Positions 37,553 to 51,735 of a stretch of 64,000 nt of DNA are shown here, one piece after another. Position 1 is the first letter of the stretch; every line of letters begins with the position of its first letter. The position numbers and the translations under genes were made by a program. This DNA comes from Pseudomonas viridiflava (GTDB taxonomy: Bacteria > Pseudomonadota > Gammaproteobacteria > Pseudomonadales > Pseudomonadaceae): assembly GCF_900601905.1 (NCBI RefSeq), contig NZ_UWFA01000137.1, forward strand, positions 248,001 through 312,000. The letters are read 5' to 3'. The notes below the pieces were generated by a model. It had not been told where the DNA came from. It saw only the letters and a program-made list of their open reading frames with translations, and did not search any database.

Positions 37553-37577
37553 TTCTGTATTCACAACACATCGAAAC

Positions 37578-37703
37578 CTGTGGGATCGACCGGGGTGGCG
37601 CTCCACCTTGCTCGCGAAGAGGCCAGTACAGCCGCTAAATCGTCAGAGGCTAAAACATTGCCTTCGCGAGCAAGGTGGAGCGCCACCTCGGTCGATCCCA
37701 CAG
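37578..37703. repeat. extended REPIN with an extra GGTGGCGCTCCACC palindrome in each arm
   Basis: The left arm CTGTGGGATCGACCG is followed by GGTGGCGCTCCACC and then CTTGCTCGCGAAG; the right arm mirrors it (CTTCGCGAGCAAG, GGTGGAGCGCCACC, CGGTCGATCCCACAG). The arms are ~42 bases instead of ~25, with an inner self-complementary block. Confidence 0.85.
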
Positions 37704-37787
37704 AGCATGGCATGGGGGAAAGTCTCATAGAGATTTTCTGGCGGATAATCCCAAGCCCGCATCCATCCCTTTCCCAACGAGAAGCCC

Positions 37788-38759
37788 ATGACTGAGCCAC
37801 TGCGCATCGTCTTCGCCGGCACCCCCGAATTTGCCTCCGAACACCTCAAGGCCTTGCTCGACAGCCCTCACGAAATCATCGCGGTCTACACCCAGCCTGA
37901 TCGCCCGGCGGGTCGTGGACAAAAGCTGATGCCCAGCCCGGTCAAGCAACTGGCCGCGCAGCACGGCATCCCCGTCATGCAGCCGCCGACCTTGCGCGAT
38001 GCGGCAGCTCAGGCTGAACTGGCCGCGCTGCAACCCGATTTGCTGGTGGTGGTCGCCTATGGCCTGATCCTGCCGCAAGTGGTGCTGGATATCCCGCGCC
38101 TGGGTTGCATCAACAGCCACGCCTCGTTGCTGCCGCGCTGGCGCGGAGCCGCGCCGATCCAGCGCGCCGTGCAGGCCGGCGATGCCGAAAGCGGCGTGAC
38201 CGTGATGCGCATGGAGCTGGGCCTGGACACCGGGCCGATGCTGCTCAAGACCGTGACCCCGATTACCGCCGAAGACACAGGCGGGACGTTGCATGATCGC
38301 CTGGCTGAACTGGGACCACCGGCTGTGTTGCAAGCCATTACTGGCCTGGCTGACGGCACGCTGGTTGGCGAAGTTCAGGACGACAGCCTCGCGACCTACG
38401 CCCACAAGCTCAATAAAGACGAAGCGCGCATCGACTGGAGCCGTCCGGCTGACGAGCTTGAGCGCCTGATTCGGGCCTTCAACCCATGGCCGATCTGCCA
38501 CAGCACGCTCAACGGCGAAGCGCTGAAAGTGCTGGCCGCGAGCGTGGCCGCAAATCCAGCCCAAGCGCAGGGCGTGCCGGGAGCCATTCTTGAGGCGAGC
38601 AAAGACGGCTTAATCGTCGCCTGTGGCGTCGGCGCCTTACGCTTGACTCGCCTGCAATTGCCCGGCGGCAAGCCGCTGAATTTCACTGATCTGTTCAATA
38701 GCCGTCGCGAGAAATTCGCCATCGGCACCGTGCTGGGTCACCAGGAAGCCGCGCAATGA
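37788..38759 (+). CDS. fmt: methionyl-tRNA formyltransferase
   Basis: This 323-residue enzyme begins [20 protein letters not shown] and has the formyl-transfer motif [20 protein letters not shown] (Asn, His and Asp catalytic set, with LDTGPML). A C-terminal OB-like domain binds tRNA. It formylates initiator Met-tRNA using 10-formyl-THF. Its stop overlaps the rsmB start by four bases (ATGA), so the two are translationally coupled. Confidence 0.97.
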   Translation: MTEPLRIVFAGTPEFASEHLKALLDSPHEIIAVYTQPDRPAGRGQKLMPSPVKQLAAQHGIPVMQPPTLRDAAAQAELAALQPDLLVVVAYGLILPQVVLDIPRLGCINSHASLLPRWRGAAPIQRAVQAGDAESGVTVMRMELGLDTGPMLLKTVTPITAEDTGGTLHDRLAELGPPAVLQAITGLADGTLVGEVQDDSLATYAHKLNKDEARIDWSRPADELERLIRAFNPWPICHSTLNGEALKVLAASVAANPAQAQGVPGAILEASKDGLIVACGVGALRLTRLQLPGGKPLNFTDLFNSRREKFAIGTVLGHQEAAQ

Positions 38760-40072
38760 ACCCGCGTCTGGCCGCCGCCAAGGCACTGGCCGCCGTGCTC
38801 AGCGGCAAGGCGTCGCTGAACAGCTCGCTGCCCACGCAACTGGACAAGGTCGAACTGCGTGATCGCGGCCTGACTCAGGATCTGGCATTCGGCACCGCTC
38901 GCTGGCAGCCGCGTCTTTCGGCGCTGGCGGCCACATTGCTGCAAAAGCCTTTCAAGGCTGCCGATGCCGACGTCGAAGCCTTGTTGCTGGTGGGTTTGTA
39001 TCAGCTGCTGTATTCACGCATTCCGGCCCATGCGGCCATCGGCGAGACCGTCGGTTGCGCCGACAAGCTGAAAAAACCCTGGGCCAAGGCCTTGCTCAAC
39101 GCTGTACTGCGCCGCGCCCAGCGCGAAAGCGAAGCGCTGCTGGCCGAGCTGGAACACGATCCGGTGGTGCGTACCGCTCACCCGCGCTGGCTGCAAAAGG
39201 CGCTGAAGGCGGCGTGGCCTGAACAGTGGGAAGCGATTTGCGCCGCCAACAATGCGCATCCACCGATGATCCTGCGGGTCAATCGTCGGCATAACAGCCG
39301 TGACCAATACCTTGAGTTGCTGCGCGCTGCCGAGATTCAGGCGGTCGGTTGCACCTTCAGTCAGGACGGCATTCTGCTCACAGAACCCTGCGACGTGCGT
39401 AGCCTGCCGGGCTTCGCCGAAGGCTGGATCAGCGTGCAGGATGAAGCCGCGCAATTGGCCGCTGACCTCCTGGAGCTCGCCCCGGGCCAACGGGTGCTGG
39501 ACGCCTGCTGTGCCCCTGGCGGCAAGACCTGCCATCTGATGGAAGTGCAACCCGATCTGTCTGGCGTGGTGGCCGTGGATCTGGAAGCCAAGCGTCTGGT
39601 TCGAGTCCGGGAAAACCTCGAGCGGCTGGGCCTGAGCGCCGAGCTGATTGCGGCAGACGCCCGTGACACCAAAACCTGGTGGGACGGCAAACCATTCCAG
39701 CGCATCCTGCTGGATGCGCCGTGCTCGGCCACCGGCGTGATCCGTCGCCATCCAGACATCAAGCTGACACGTCAGGCGGATGACATCCCCGCGTTGGCCG
39801 CACTGCAAGGCGAACTGCTCGATGCGCTTTGGCCGACATTGCAGGTGGGCGGCATACTTTTATATGCCACGTGCTCGACGCTGCCGATGGAAAATACCGA
39901 AGTCATCGACGCTTTCCTGGCCCGCACTTCGGGTGCTCGTGAGCTGGACATTGCCGGTCAACTGGGCCAAAAGCCCCCAGGCCTTAAGCAACCTCACGGT
40001 CGCCAGTTGCTGGCTCAGCAGGGCGGGCATGACGGGTTTTATTACGCCAAACTGATCAAGATCGTGGGTTGA
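38756..40072 (+). CDS. rsmB: 16S rRNA (cytosine-967-C5)-methyltransferase
   Basis: This 438-residue protein has an N-terminal NusB-like RNA-binding domain (to about residue 145) and a SAM-dependent C-terminal domain: [54 protein letters not shown] with the catalytic PC motif, and [16 protein letters not shown] with the second active-site cysteine. It methylates C967 of 16S rRNA. It is full length and ends [14 protein letters not shown]. Confidence 0.96.
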   Translation: MNPRLAAAKALAAVLSGKASLNSSLPTQLDKVELRDRGLTQDLAFGTARWQPRLSALAATLLQKPFKAADADVEALLLVGLYQLLYSRIPAHAAIGETVGCADKLKKPWAKALLNAVLRRAQRESEALLAELEHDPVVRTAHPRWLQKALKAAWPEQWEAICAANNAHPPMILRVNRRHNSRDQYLELLRAAEIQAVGCTFSQDGILLTEPCDVRSLPGFAEGWISVQDEAAQLAADLLELAPGQRVLDACCAPGGKTCHLMEVQPDLSGVVAVDLEAKRLVRVRENLERLGLSAELIAADARDTKTWWDGKPFQRILLDAPCSATGVIRRHPDIKLTRQADDIPALAALQGELLDALWPTLQVGGILLYATCSTLPMENTEVIDAFLARTSGARELDIAGQLGQKPPGLKQPHGRQLLAQQGGHDGFYYAKLIKIVG

Positions 40073-40127
40073 TGTTTTTTGTTCTGGGCATCAACTTGAA
40101 ATGTACTTTCAGAATTGAAAGCAATCT

Positions 40128-40219
40128 TGTGGGAGCGAGCTTGCTCGCGAAGACGGTGTGTCAGATTGGATATCACAGTGGATGTACCGACCCCTTCGCG
40201 AGCAAGCTCGCTCCCACAG
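40128..40219. repeat. REPIN-like palindrome, GTGGGAGCGAGCTTGCTCG class
   Basis: TGTGGGAGCGAGCTTGCTCG and CGAGCAAGCTCGCTCCCACA are perfect mirrors. It lies between rsmB and trkA. Confidence 0.9.
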
Positions 40220-40287
40220 AATCTGTGTTTGCAGTGCAATAGCGCGGTATCAGAAATGAGTCGCGACGCGCTACAAGGAGCAACCGA

Positions 40288-41661
40288 TTGAAAATCATCA
40301 TCCTCGGCGCAGGGCAGGTTGGCGGTACGCTGGCTGAGCATCTGGCCAGCGAAGCCAACGATATAACCGTGGTCGACACCGATGGCGACCGGTTGCGTGA
40401 TCTGGGCGATCGGCTGGACATCCGCACCGTGCAGGGGCGTGGCTCGTTCCCCACGGTACTGCGCCAGGCCGGGGCAGATGATGCGGACATGCTCGTGGCG
40501 GTCACCAACAGTGACGAGACCAACATGGTTGCCTGCCAGGTCGCCTACACCCTGTTCCACACCCCGACCAAGATTGCCCGGGTACGTGAAGCCGCGTACC
40601 TGACCCGAGCCGGTCTGTTCGATAACGATGCCATCCCGGTCGACGTGCTGATCAGCCCCGAGCAAGTGGTGACCAATTACATCAAGCGCCTGATTGAATA
40701 TCCGGGTTCGCTGCAAGTGATCGACTTCGCCGGTGGCAAAGCCCAGCTGGTCGCGGTCAAGGCGTACTACGGCGGGCCGCTGGTGGGTCAGCAATTGCGC
40801 CAGCTGCGCGAGCACATGCCTAATGTCGACATGCGCGTAGCAGCCATTTTCCGCCGCGACCGGCCGATCATTCCCCAGGGCGATACCGTTATCGAAGCCG
40901 ATGACGAAGTGTTCTTCATCGCCGCCAAGGCCGACATTCGTGCGGTCATGAGTGAGATGCGCAGGCTGGATGAAAACTACAAACGCATCGTGATTGCCGG
41001 GGGCGGGCACATTGGCGAGCGGTTGGCCGAGGCGATCGAAAGCCGCTATCAGGTGAAGATCATCGAGATGAATCCGGCCCGTTGCCGCTATCTGTCGGAG
41101 TCGCTGAACAGCACCGTGGTGCTGCAGGGCAGCGCCTCGGATCGCGATTTGCTGATGGAAGAAAACATCGCCAACACTGATCTGTTCCTGGCGCTGACCA
41201 ACGACGACGAAGCCAACATCATGTCATCGCTGCTGGCCAAGCGGCTGGGCGCACGCAAAGTGATGACCATCATCAATAACCCGGCGTATGTGGATCTGGT
41301 GCAGGGCGGCGAAATCGACATCGCGGTCAGCCCGCAATTGGCGACCATCGGCACCTTGCTGGCCCACGTGCGGCGTGGCGATATCGTCAGCGTTCACTCG
41401 CTGCGCAGAGGCGCGGCGGAAGCCATCGAAGTGGTAGCCCATGGCGATCCGAAATCCAGCAAGGTCATCGGCCGCGCCATCAAGGATATCGCTTTGCCGT
41501 CGGGCACCACGATTGGCGCAATCATCCGAGCCGACGAAGTACTCATCGCCCACGACGCCACCGTGATTGCCTCCGGCGACCACGTGATCATGTTCCTGGT
41601 GGACAAGAAATACATCCGGGATGTGGAGCGGCTGTTTCAGGTGGGGTTGAGCTTCTTCTGA
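40288..41661 (+). CDS. trkA: Trk potassium uptake regulatory protein TrkA
   Basis: This 457-residue cytoplasmic protein contains two RCK (TrkA-N plus TrkA-C) units. Each opens with a nucleotide motif: [18 protein letters not shown] at residue 2 and [18 protein letters not shown] near 233. It gates the TrkH/TrkG potassium channel in response to NAD(H)/ATP. The start is a TTG at 40288, supported by AAGGAG ten bases upstream and by the first motif beginning at once. trkH is not in the window. Confidence 0.96.
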   Translation: MKIIILGAGQVGGTLAEHLASEANDITVVDTDGDRLRDLGDRLDIRTVQGRGSFPTVLRQAGADDADMLVAVTNSDETNMVACQVAYTLFHTPTKIARVREAAYLTRAGLFDNDAIPVDVLISPEQVVTNYIKRLIEYPGSLQVIDFAGGKAQLVAVKAYYGGPLVGQQLRQLREHMPNVDMRVAAIFRRDRPIIPQGDTVIEADDEVFFIAAKADIRAVMSEMRRLDENYKRIVIAGGGHIGERLAEAIESRYQVKIIEMNPARCRYLSESLNSTVVLQGSASDRDLLMEENIANTDLFLALTNDDEANIMSSLLAKRLGARKVMTIINNPAYVDLVQGGEIDIAVSPQLATIGTLLAHVRRGDIVSVHSLRRGAAEAIEVVAHGDPKSSKVIGRAIKDIALPSGTTIGAIIRADEVLIAHDATVIASGDHVIMFLVDKKYIRDVERLFQVGLSFF

Positions 41662-41670
41662 GGCATCTCT

Positions 41671-41757
41671 GTTGGAGCGAGGCTTGCCCGGGAATCAGGC
41701 ACCTTGAAATGTGAGGCACACCGCGTTGCATTTTTCGCGGGCAAGCCTCGCTCCAAC
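41671..41757. repeat. REPIN-like palindrome, GTTGGAGCGAGGC class
   Basis: GTTGGAGCGAGGCTTGCCCG and CGGGCAAGCCTCGCTCCAAC are perfect mirrors, lying between the converging trkA and acyltransferase genes. Confidence 0.88.
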
Positions 41758-41765
41758 AAAATCAA

Positions 41766-42653
41766 TCAATACCAGCGCGCTTCCCCCGCCGGACGTTTCT
41801 TGAAGCGCTTCATGGTCCACATGTACTGGCTTGGATACGCCCGCACATATTTCTCCACCACCTGGCTCATGGCCGCCGCCGAGGTTTCGGTATCGGTGCT
41901 GTACATGGCCTCGGGCGCAGCCTCCAGAACCACTTTGTAACCCGAACCGTCCGGCAGGCGCATGGCGTGCAGGAACACGCCTACCGCTTTGCCGCCCGCC
42001 AGCATGTTCGGCACAAACTTGCTGGTCAGGGCCGTGGTTGCGAAAAACGGCACGAAAATCCCCGCTGATTCAGCCGGCTCCGGGTCAGCCGGAATGCCCA
42101 CAGAACCGCCTTTACGCACCTCTTTGATGACACTGAGAATGCCTTCCTTGGTAGACGCGGCAACCCGGTTGCCCAACTGCACACGCTGTTTGCGCAGCAA
42201 GTCATCGACCGCTTTAAGCTTGGGTGGACGATAGAAAATGATCGGCTTGCACTGGCTGCAGTAGAAGTGATTCAGCACTTCCCAATTGCCCAGATGACTG
42301 GTGATGCCGACCACGCCTTTGCCGGAGGCGAGGGCATCCTTGAGCACGTCCAGCCCTTCGACTTCGCGCACCAGGTCGATGGATTTCTGCGCCGGCCAGA
42401 TCCAGGCGCAGGCGCTTTCGGTCAGTGTCTTGCCGATGTCCATCAGGCTGCGGCCGACCAGACGCTCGCGTTCGGCGGGGTCCATTTCCGGGAAGCATTT
42501 GGCCAGGTTAATGCGCGCCACTTCCCGCGAACGGTTCGGCAGTTTCCACATCAGCCAGCCAATGCCCGCGCCAGCCCACTGCACAACGCGCCAGGGCAAC
42601 AAGGCAAACAGTCGCAACGCGCCCACCATGAGGGCACCTTTAAACTTTTCCAC
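41766..42653 (-). CDS. lipid A lauroyl-type acyltransferase (HtrB/LpxL family)
   Basis: This 295-residue inner-membrane protein has an N-terminal hydrophobic helix (LMVGALRLFALLPWRVVQWAGAGIGWLMW) and the acyltransferase motif TSHLGNWE (HX4E) near residue 118, followed by the GIPADPEPAESAGIFVPFFA segment. It would add a secondary acyl chain to Kdo2-lipid IVA. The start is a GTG at 42653. Acyl specificity (C12, C14 or 2-hydroxy) is not readable. It runs divergent from nothing and lies 38 bases downstream of tag. Confidence 0.92.
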   Translation of the reverse strand: MEKFKGALMVGALRLFALLPWRVVQWAGAGIGWLMWKLPNRSREVARINLAKCFPEMDPAERERLVGRSLMDIGKTLTESACAWIWPAQKSIDLVREVEGLDVLKDALASGKGVVGITSHLGNWEVLNHFYCSQCKPIIFYRPPKLKAVDDLLRKQRVQLGNRVAASTKEGILSVIKEVRKGGSVGIPADPEPAESAGIFVPFFATTALTSKFVPNMLAGGKAVGVFLHAMRLPDGSGYKVVLEAAPEAMYSTDTETSAAAMSQVVEKYVRAYPSQYMWTMKRFKKRPAGEARWY

Positions 42654-42691
42654 AGATCACTCCCTAAAACTCAAGGCGCCCATTGTAACCA

Positions 42692-43243
42692 TCAGCGGGT
42701 CAAAACCGCGTATCGATCACACTCCACGGTGTGGTCCATGACCATGCCGCTCGATTGCATATAGGCGTAACAGATGGTGGGACCGACAAAGGTGAAACCG
42801 GCTTTCTTCAAGGATTTGCTCATGGCCTCGGCCTCGGGCGTGATGGCCGGGACTTCACTGCGATCCTTGAAGTGGTTGACCTTTTGTTCGCCATCCACGA
42901 ATGACCAGAGGAAGGCGACCGGATCTTCCAGCTTCAACCACGCCTGCGCATTGCGCCGGGCTGCGTTGAGCTTGAGCCGATTGCGGATGATGCCGGGCTC
43001 CTGCATCAGTTGTTCAATCTCGGCGTCGGTCATGGCGGCAATCCGATGAACGTCAAAACCGAACATGACCTCGCGATAACGAGCGCGTTTTTTAAGAACC
43101 GTGATCCATGACAGGCCCGCCTGGAACCCTTCGAGCAAAAGCAACTCGAAGAGCTTCTGCGCGTCGCGCAACGGCACGCCCCACTCCTGATCGTGATAAT
43201 CGATATAAATAGGCTCTTCGTTGCACCAATAGCAGCGTGGCAT
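42692..43243 (-). CDS. tag: DNA-3-methyladenine glycosylase I
   Basis: This 183-residue base-excision enzyme has the zinc ligands C4 and H17 at the N-terminus (MPRCYWCNEEPIYIDYHDQEWG) and a His/Cys pair at the C-terminus (VMDHTVECDRY), plus the HhH-like core SWITVLKKRARYREVMFGFD and AGFTFVGPTICYAYMQSSGMV. It removes 3-methyladenine from alkylated DNA. GGGAG precedes the ATG at 43243. It is divergent from glyQ. Confidence 0.96.
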   Translation of the reverse strand: MPRCYWCNEEPIYIDYHDQEWGVPLRDAQKLFELLLLEGFQAGLSWITVLKKRARYREVMFGFDVHRIAAMTDAEIEQLMQEPGIIRNRLKLNAARRNAQAWLKLEDPVAFLWSFVDGEQKVNHFKDRSEVPAITPEAEAMSKSLKKAGFTFVGPTICYAYMQSSGMVMDHTVECDRYAVLTR

Positions 43244-43323
43244 AGGGCTCCCAAGGGTGGAGGTGCGGCCGAATCGGGTATACTCCCGCTCTTTAAATCG
43301 CAGCCCCAGTACAGGTGAATTTC

Positions 43324-44277
43324 GTGAGCCAGCCTACGCCAGCCGTGCGTACCTTCCAAGACTTGATCCTCGCCCTCCAGCAATACTGGGCCGAGCAAGG
43401 TTGCGTGGTACTTCAGCCCTACGATATGGAAGTAGGCGCCGGCACTTTCCACACCGCCACGTTTCTGCGCGCCGTTGGCCCGGAAACCTGGAACGCCGCT
43501 TATGTCCAGCCAAGCCGTCGTCCTACTGACGGCCGCTACGGCGAAAATCCGAACCGCCTGCAGCACTACTACCAGTTCCAGGTGGTGCTCAAGCCAAACC
43601 CGGACAACTTTCAGGAGCTGTATCTGGGCTCCCTGAAGCACGTCGGCCTGGACCCGCTGGTCCACGACGTACGCTTCGTTGAAGACAACTGGGAATCACC
43701 GACGCTCGGCGCCTGGGGCCTGGGCTGGGAAATCTGGCTCAACGGCATGGAAGTCTCGCAGTTCACGTACTTCCAGCAGGCGGGTGGCATCGAATGCTAT
43801 CCGGTCACCGGCGAAATCACCTATGGCCTGGAACGTCTGGCGATGTACCTGCAGAACGTCGATTCGGTCTATGACCTGGTCTGGGCTGACGGTCCGTTCG
43901 GCCGCGTGACCTACGGCGATGTGTTCCACCAGAACGAAGTGGAGCAATCGACCTACAACTTCGAGCACGCTAACGTCGACAAGCTGTTCGAACTGTTCGA
44001 TTTCTACGAGAGCGAAGCCAAACGCCTGATCGAACTCGATCAACCGCTGCCGCTGCCAAGCTACGAAATGGTGCTGAAGGCTTCCCATACCTTCAACCTG
44101 CTCGATGCTCGCCGTGCCATTTCGGTGACCGCTCGCCAGCAGTACATCCTGCGCGTGCGGACCCTGGCGCGTTCGGTGGCTCAGGCCTATCTGATGGCTC
44201 GCGCCAAGCTGGGCTTCCCGATGGCGCCGCCTGATCTACGTGACGAAGTATTGGCCAAGCTGGAGGCGCAACAATGA
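43324..44277 (+). CDS. glyQ: glycyl-tRNA synthetase alpha subunit
   Basis: This 317-residue class II synthetase subunit begins [21 protein letters not shown] and contains [47 protein letters not shown] and the motif-3-like [10 protein letters not shown]. The GTG at 43324 is chosen as start because AGGTGA lies five bases upstream; the earlier GTG at 43315 is itself inside this RBS. Its stop overlaps glyS by four bases. The alpha2-beta2 enzyme charges tRNA-Gly. Confidence 0.96.
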   Translation: MSQPTPAVRTFQDLILALQQYWAEQGCVVLQPYDMEVGAGTFHTATFLRAVGPETWNAAYVQPSRRPTDGRYGENPNRLQHYYQFQVVLKPNPDNFQELYLGSLKHVGLDPLVHDVRFVEDNWESPTLGAWGLGWEIWLNGMEVSQFTYFQQAGGIECYPVTGEITYGLERLAMYLQNVDSVYDLVWADGPFGRVTYGDVFHQNEVEQSTYNFEHANVDKLFELFDFYESEAKRLIELDQPLPLPSYEMVLKASHTFNLLDARRAISVTARQQYILRVRTLARSVAQAYLMARAKLGFPMAPPDLRDEVLAKLEAQQ

Positions 44278-46328
44278 GTGCTCAAGATTTCCTGGTTGAA
44301 CTGGGCACCGAAGAGCTGCCGCCAAAAGCCCTGAATACCCTGGCCGACGCGTTTCTGGCCGGTATCGAAAAAGGCCTGCAGGCTGCCGGTCTGACCTACA
44401 GCGCCAAACAGGTTTACGGCGCGCCGCGTCGTTTGGCGGTTCTGATCACTGATCTGTCGACCCAACAGCCTGATCGCAGCGTCAATCTCGATGGCCCGCC
44501 ACGTCAGGCCGCTTTCGATGCCGACGGCAATCCGACTCAGGCGGCCTTGGGTTTCGCCAAGAAGTGCGGCGTTGATCTGAGCGAAATCGACCAGAGCGGC
44601 CCCAAGCTGCGTTACAGCCAGAGCATCGCCGGCAAGCCCACTGCGAGCCTGCTGCCGACGATCGTCGAAGACTCTCTGAACGACCTGCCGATTCCCAAGC
44701 GCATGCGCTGGGGCGCTCGCAAGGAAGAGTTCGTGCGTCCGACCCAATGGCTGGTCATGTTGTTCGGCGATCAAGTCATCGACTGCACAATCCTGGCTCA
44801 GACTGCTGGCCGTGAATCTCGTGGCCACCGCTTCCACCACCCGGAAAGTGTGCGCATTACCTCGCCTGCCAGCTACCTGAGCGACCTGCGTAACGCTTAT
44901 GTCCTGGCCGACTTCAATGAGCGTCGCCTGCTGATCACCAAGCGCGTCGAAGAGCTGGCGACCCAGCACGAAGGCACTGCCATCGTGCCGCCAAGCCTGT
45001 TGGATGAAGTGACGTCGCTGGTTGAGTGGCCGGTGCCGCTGGTGTGTTCCTTCGAAGAGCGCTTCCTCGAAGTGCCTCAGGAAGCCCTGATCACCACCAT
45101 GCAGGACAACCAGAAGTATTTCTGCCTGCTGGACATCGACGGCAAATTGCTCCCACGTTTCATTACCGTGGCCAATATTGAGAGCAAGGACCCGCAGCAG
45201 ATTGTCCTGGGTAACGAGAAAGTCGTACGCCCACGTCTGACCGACGCCGAGTTCTTCTTCAAGCAGGACAAGAAGCAGAAGCTGGAGACCTTTAACCAGC
45301 GCCTGCAGAACGTCGTGTTCCAGGCTCAACTGGGCAGCGTCTACGACAAGGCTGAGCGGGTTGCCAAACTGGCGGCATTCATTGCTCCACGCATCGGCGG
45401 CGACGCTCAGCGCGCTGCTCGCGCAGGTCTGCTGTCCAAGTGCGACCTGGCCACCGAAATGGTTGGCGAATTCCCGGAGATGCAGGGCATTGCCGGTTAC
45501 TACTACGCCAAAGCCGACGGCGAGGCAGACGATGTCGCGCTGGCCCTGAACGAGCAGTACATGCCGCGTGGTGCTGGCGCTGAACTGCCAACCACCCTGA
45601 CTGGCGCCGCTGTGGCCATTGCCGACAAGCTGGACACTCTGGTCGGCATCTTCGGTATCGGCATGCTGCCCACCGGCAGCAAAGACCCGTACGCCTTGCG
45701 TCGCGCGGCATTGGGCATCCTGCGGATTCTGATCGAGAAGCAGCTGGATCTGGACCTGATCGAAACCGTGAAATTCGCAGTCGCGCAGTTCGGTGCCAAG
45801 GTCAAGGCTGCAGGCTTGTCGGAACAGGTTCTGGAGTTCATCTTCGACCGTCTGCGTGCGCGTTATGAAGATGAAGGCGTCGAAGTTGCAGTGTACCTGT
45901 CGGTTCGGGCTTTGCAGCCGGGTTCGGCGCTGGACTTCGATCAGCGCGTTCAGGCTGTTCAGGCGTTCCGCAAACTGCCGGAAGCGGCGGCTCTGGCAGC
46001 GGTGAACAAGCGCGTGTCGAACCTGCTCGGCAAGGCGGAGGGCAACATCGCCCAGACCGTTGAGCCCAAGTACTTCGACAATGCCAACGAGTTCTCCCTG
46101 TACTCGGCGATCCAGCAGGCTGATCAGGCGGTACAGCCGATGGCAGAAGCGCGTCAGTACGCTGAAACACTGGCGCGCCTTGCTGCTCTGCGTGAACCTG
46201 TAGACGCCTTCTTCGAAGCCGTCATGGTCAATGCCGAAGATGCCAGCGTGCGGGCCAACCGTTATGCGTTGTTGGCGCGTCTGCGTGGCCTGTTCCTGGG
46301 TGTCGCTGACATCTCGCTGCTCGGCTGA
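44274..46328 (+). CDS. glyS: glycyl-tRNA synthetase beta subunit
   Basis: This 684-residue subunit begins [19 protein letters not shown] and has [25 protein letters not shown] and HD-like and anticodon-binding C-terminal regions ending [35 protein letters not shown]. It is translated in coupling with glyQ (ATGA overlap). The length is normal. Confidence 0.97.
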   Translation: MSAQDFLVELGTEELPPKALNTLADAFLAGIEKGLQAAGLTYSAKQVYGAPRRLAVLITDLSTQQPDRSVNLDGPPRQAAFDADGNPTQAALGFAKKCGVDLSEIDQSGPKLRYSQSIAGKPTASLLPTIVEDSLNDLPIPKRMRWGARKEEFVRPTQWLVMLFGDQVIDCTILAQTAGRESRGHRFHHPESVRITSPASYLSDLRNAYVLADFNERRLLITKRVEELATQHEGTAIVPPSLLDEVTSLVEWPVPLVCSFEERFLEVPQEALITTMQDNQKYFCLLDIDGKLLPRFITVANIESKDPQQIVLGNEKVVRPRLTDAEFFFKQDKKQKLETFNQRLQNVVFQAQLGSVYDKAERVAKLAAFIAPRIGGDAQRAARAGLLSKCDLATEMVGEFPEMQGIAGYYYAKADGEADDVALALNEQYMPRGAGAELPTTLTGAAVAIADKLDTLVGIFGIGMLPTGSKDPYALRRAALGILRILIEKQLDLDLIETVKFAVAQFGAKVKAAGLSEQVLEFIFDRLRARYEDEGVEVAVYLSVRALQPGSALDFDQRVQAVQAFRKLPEAAALAAVNKRVSNLLGKAEGNIAQTVEPKYFDNANEFSLYSAIQQADQAVQPMAEARQYAETLARLAALREPVDAFFEAVMVNAEDASVRANRYALLARLRGLFLGVADISLLG

Positions 46329-46342
46329 AGAAGGGGCGTAGT

Positions 46343-46891
46343 GTGAAGTTGCTGATCCTTGATCGGGACGGAGTGATCAACCATGACTCCGACGCTTATA
46401 TAAAGTCGGTCCAGGAATGGATCCCCATCCCCGGCTCGATCGAAGCCATTGCGCAACTGAGCAAAGCGGGCTGGACGGTAGCCGTCGCTACTAACCAGTC
46501 CGGCATCGCCCGCGGCTACTACGACCTGGCCACCCTCGACGCCATGCATGCACGCTTGCGTGACCTGGTGGCAGAGCAGGGTGGTGAGGTGGGGTTGATC
46601 GTTTACTGCCCTCATGGTCCCGACGAAGGCTGCGATTGCCGCAAGCCCAAGCCGGGCATGCTGCAGACCATCGCCATTCACTACCAGGTGAAACTGGCCG
46701 GGCTATGGTTTGTAGGGGACAGCGGCAGTGACTTGAAGGCTGCGCTGGCCGTCGACTCACAACCGGTTTTGGTAAAGACCGGTAAAGGTGAAAAAACGAT
46801 AGCCGGCACACTGCCAGCCAACACCCTGGTTTTTGACGATCTTGCGGCGGTTGCCGCAGAACTTATCCACAAAAACGCAGTGCCAGCCTGA
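46343..46891 (+). CDS. gmhB: D,D-heptose 1,7-bisphosphate 7-phosphatase
   Basis: This 182-residue HAD phosphatase has the nucleophile motif LILDRDGVIN (D7, D9), the substrate loop VATNQSGIARGYY and a zinc-binding insertion CPHGPDEGCDCRKPKPG, the mark of GmhB. It dephosphorylates heptose bisphosphate on the way to ADP-heptose for LPS core. The start is a GTG at 46343 with AAGGGG upstream. An exact DnaA box (46863-46871) lies inside its last codons. Confidence 0.95.
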   Translation: MKLLILDRDGVINHDSDAYIKSVQEWIPIPGSIEAIAQLSKAGWTVAVATNQSGIARGYYDLATLDAMHARLRDLVAEQGGEVGLIVYCPHGPDEGCDCRKPKPGMLQTIAIHYQVKLAGLWFVGDSGSDLKAALAVDSQPVLVKTGKGEKTIAGTLPANTLVFDDLAAVAAELIHKNAVPA

Positions 46892-46942
46892 CTGGCATTG
46901 CGTCTGATTGAACGGGTTCAAGCCCGTACGGTAAAACTAGCC

Positions 46943-47713
46943 ATGTCGATCATGCAGGCAATCAGAACCTTTTTCTTTTACCTGCTGCTGGGCACCAGTT
47001 CGTTGCTGTGGTGCACGCTGAGTTTCTTTATCGCGCCGTTTCTGCCATTCCGCGCCCGCTATCGCTTTATCAATGTCTACTGGTGCCGTTGCGCGCTGTG
47101 GCTGACCCGCGTGTTTCTTAACATCCGGGTTGAAGTCACCGGCCAGGAAAACGTCCCGAAAACGCCCTGCGTGATCATCTCCAACCACCAGAGCACATGG
47201 GAAACTTTCTTTTTGTCCGCGCACTTCCAACCCCTGAGCCAGGTGCTCAAGCGTGAGTTGCTGTATGTGCCGTTTTTCGGTTGGGCCATGGCGATGCTGC
47301 GTCCTATCGCCATCGACCGTGACAATCCCAAGGCGGCGCTCAAGCAGATCGCCAAAAAAGGTGATGAGCTATTGAAGGATGGCGTGTGGGTGCTGATCTT
47401 CCCGGAAGGTACACGCGTGCCGTTTGGCCAGGTCGGCAAGTTCTCCCGAGGCGGCACCGCGCTGGCGGTCAACGCTGACTTGCCGATCCTGCCCATCGCG
47501 CACAATGCGGGCAAGTACTGGCCGAAAGAAGGTTGGGGGAAAACACCTGGCACTATTCAAGTCGTGATTGGCGAACCGATGTACGCAGAAGGCACAGGAC
47601 CGCGAGCCATCGCTGCGCTGAATGAACGCGTCCAAATCTGGAACGAAGACACTCAGAAGGCGCTGGGCTCCATTGCCGTACCGGTGACGCACAACGAAGA
47701 AGCTGCAATCTGA
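46943..47713 (+). CDS. 1-acylglycerol-3-phosphate O-acyltransferase family protein
   Basis: This 256-residue membrane protein has an N-terminal hydrophobic segment (FFFYLLLGTSSLLWCTLSFFIAPF), the acyltransferase motif ISNHQSTWET (HX4E) and FPEGTRVPFGQVGKFSRGG. It belongs to the PlsC/lysophospholipid acyltransferase family that makes phosphatidic acid or remodels phospholipids. The ATG at 46943 is chosen by family length; in-frame upstream codons lack a better RBS. From memory the P. aeruginosa neighbour of gyrB is called lptA/plsC. Confidence 0.9.
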   Translation: MSIMQAIRTFFFYLLLGTSSLLWCTLSFFIAPFLPFRARYRFINVYWCRCALWLTRVFLNIRVEVTGQENVPKTPCVIISNHQSTWETFFLSAHFQPLSQVLKRELLYVPFFGWAMAMLRPIAIDRDNPKAALKQIAKKGDELLKDGVWVLIFPEGTRVPFGQVGKFSRGGTALAVNADLPILPIAHNAGKYWPKEGWGKTPGTIQVVIGEPMYAEGTGPRAIAALNERVQIWNEDTQKALGSIAVPVTHNEEAAI

Positions 47714-47796
47714 TTTTTGTGGATAACCTGTGCACTGTTTTCGATAATTTGCCGAAAACCGCGCTCAAACCCTTGGTTTTGTTGCTTATTTCGGAA

Positions 47797-47810
47797 GCTC
47801 ATTAATGAGC
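47797..47810. other. 14-bp perfect palindrome GCTCATTAATGAGC
   Basis: A perfect palindrome lies in the 478-bp gap between the acyltransferase gene and the gyrB 3' end, downstream of an exact DnaA box TGTGGATAA (47718-47726). It may be an operator or processing site; no factor is assigned. This gap also holds a terminator, a parS site and the gyrB terminator, but no gene was found. Confidence 0.4.
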
Positions 47811-47843
47811 CAAAAACGTGCATAAGTTTTTATGAGCATCTGA

Positions 47844-47870
47844 AACCGACCTTGAAAGGTCGGTTTTTTT
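47844..47870 (+). terminator. rho-independent terminator
   Basis: The stem AACCGACCTT/AAGGTCGGTT is closed by a tight two-base loop (realistically four) and followed by a run of eight T. It probably ends transcription from the gmhB-acyltransferase direction. Confidence 0.9.
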
Positions 47871-48087
47871 TGGACGTTTCAGGCTAACGGTTGGGCAGTG
47901 ACCAAGCGTAGGCGCGTCGAGCGACAGACAATGGGCGAATAGATCAGAACCCAGGGTAGTGGCTCTTTTCTCGAATTTTTCTAGCCCAGCATGCAAGCAC
48001 TGCAGGCGTCTATCTGCTTTTGCAGCTTGAGCTTAGAGTCCATCGTCCATCCATCCTGCGGATCTATAGGAGAATTTAGCCAACAAC

Positions 48088-48101
48088 GTTCCACGTGGAA
48101 C
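48088..48101. other. parS centromere-like site 1
   Basis: GTTCCACGTGGAAC, the perfect 14-bp core of the Pseudomonas parS palindrome bound by ParB, here flanked by C and A. It is intergenic, just downstream of gyrB. Confidence 0.85.
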
Positions 48102-48136
48102 ACGTGACGCCTGGATCCCTTAGCGCAGCGCAGAAA

Positions 48137-48164
48137 CAAAAAACCCCAGCTTGATGGCTGGGGT
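48137..48164 (-). terminator. rho-independent terminator of gyrB
   Basis: Read on the minus strand, the stem ACCCCAGC/GCTGGGGT with a 6-base loop is followed by seven T, 28 bases after the gyrB stop. Confidence 0.92.
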
Positions 48165-48192
48165 CTCCTGGTTATCGCTTCGCTGAAAGCGC

Positions 48193-51718
<3,526 letters not shown>

Positions 51719-51735
51719 CTAGGTTCTGCTGAGCA

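Noticed and set aside
47802..47996. 64-codon minus-strand frame in the gap next to gyrB
   Set aside because: It spans the terminator stem, has no RBS and no recognisable domain.
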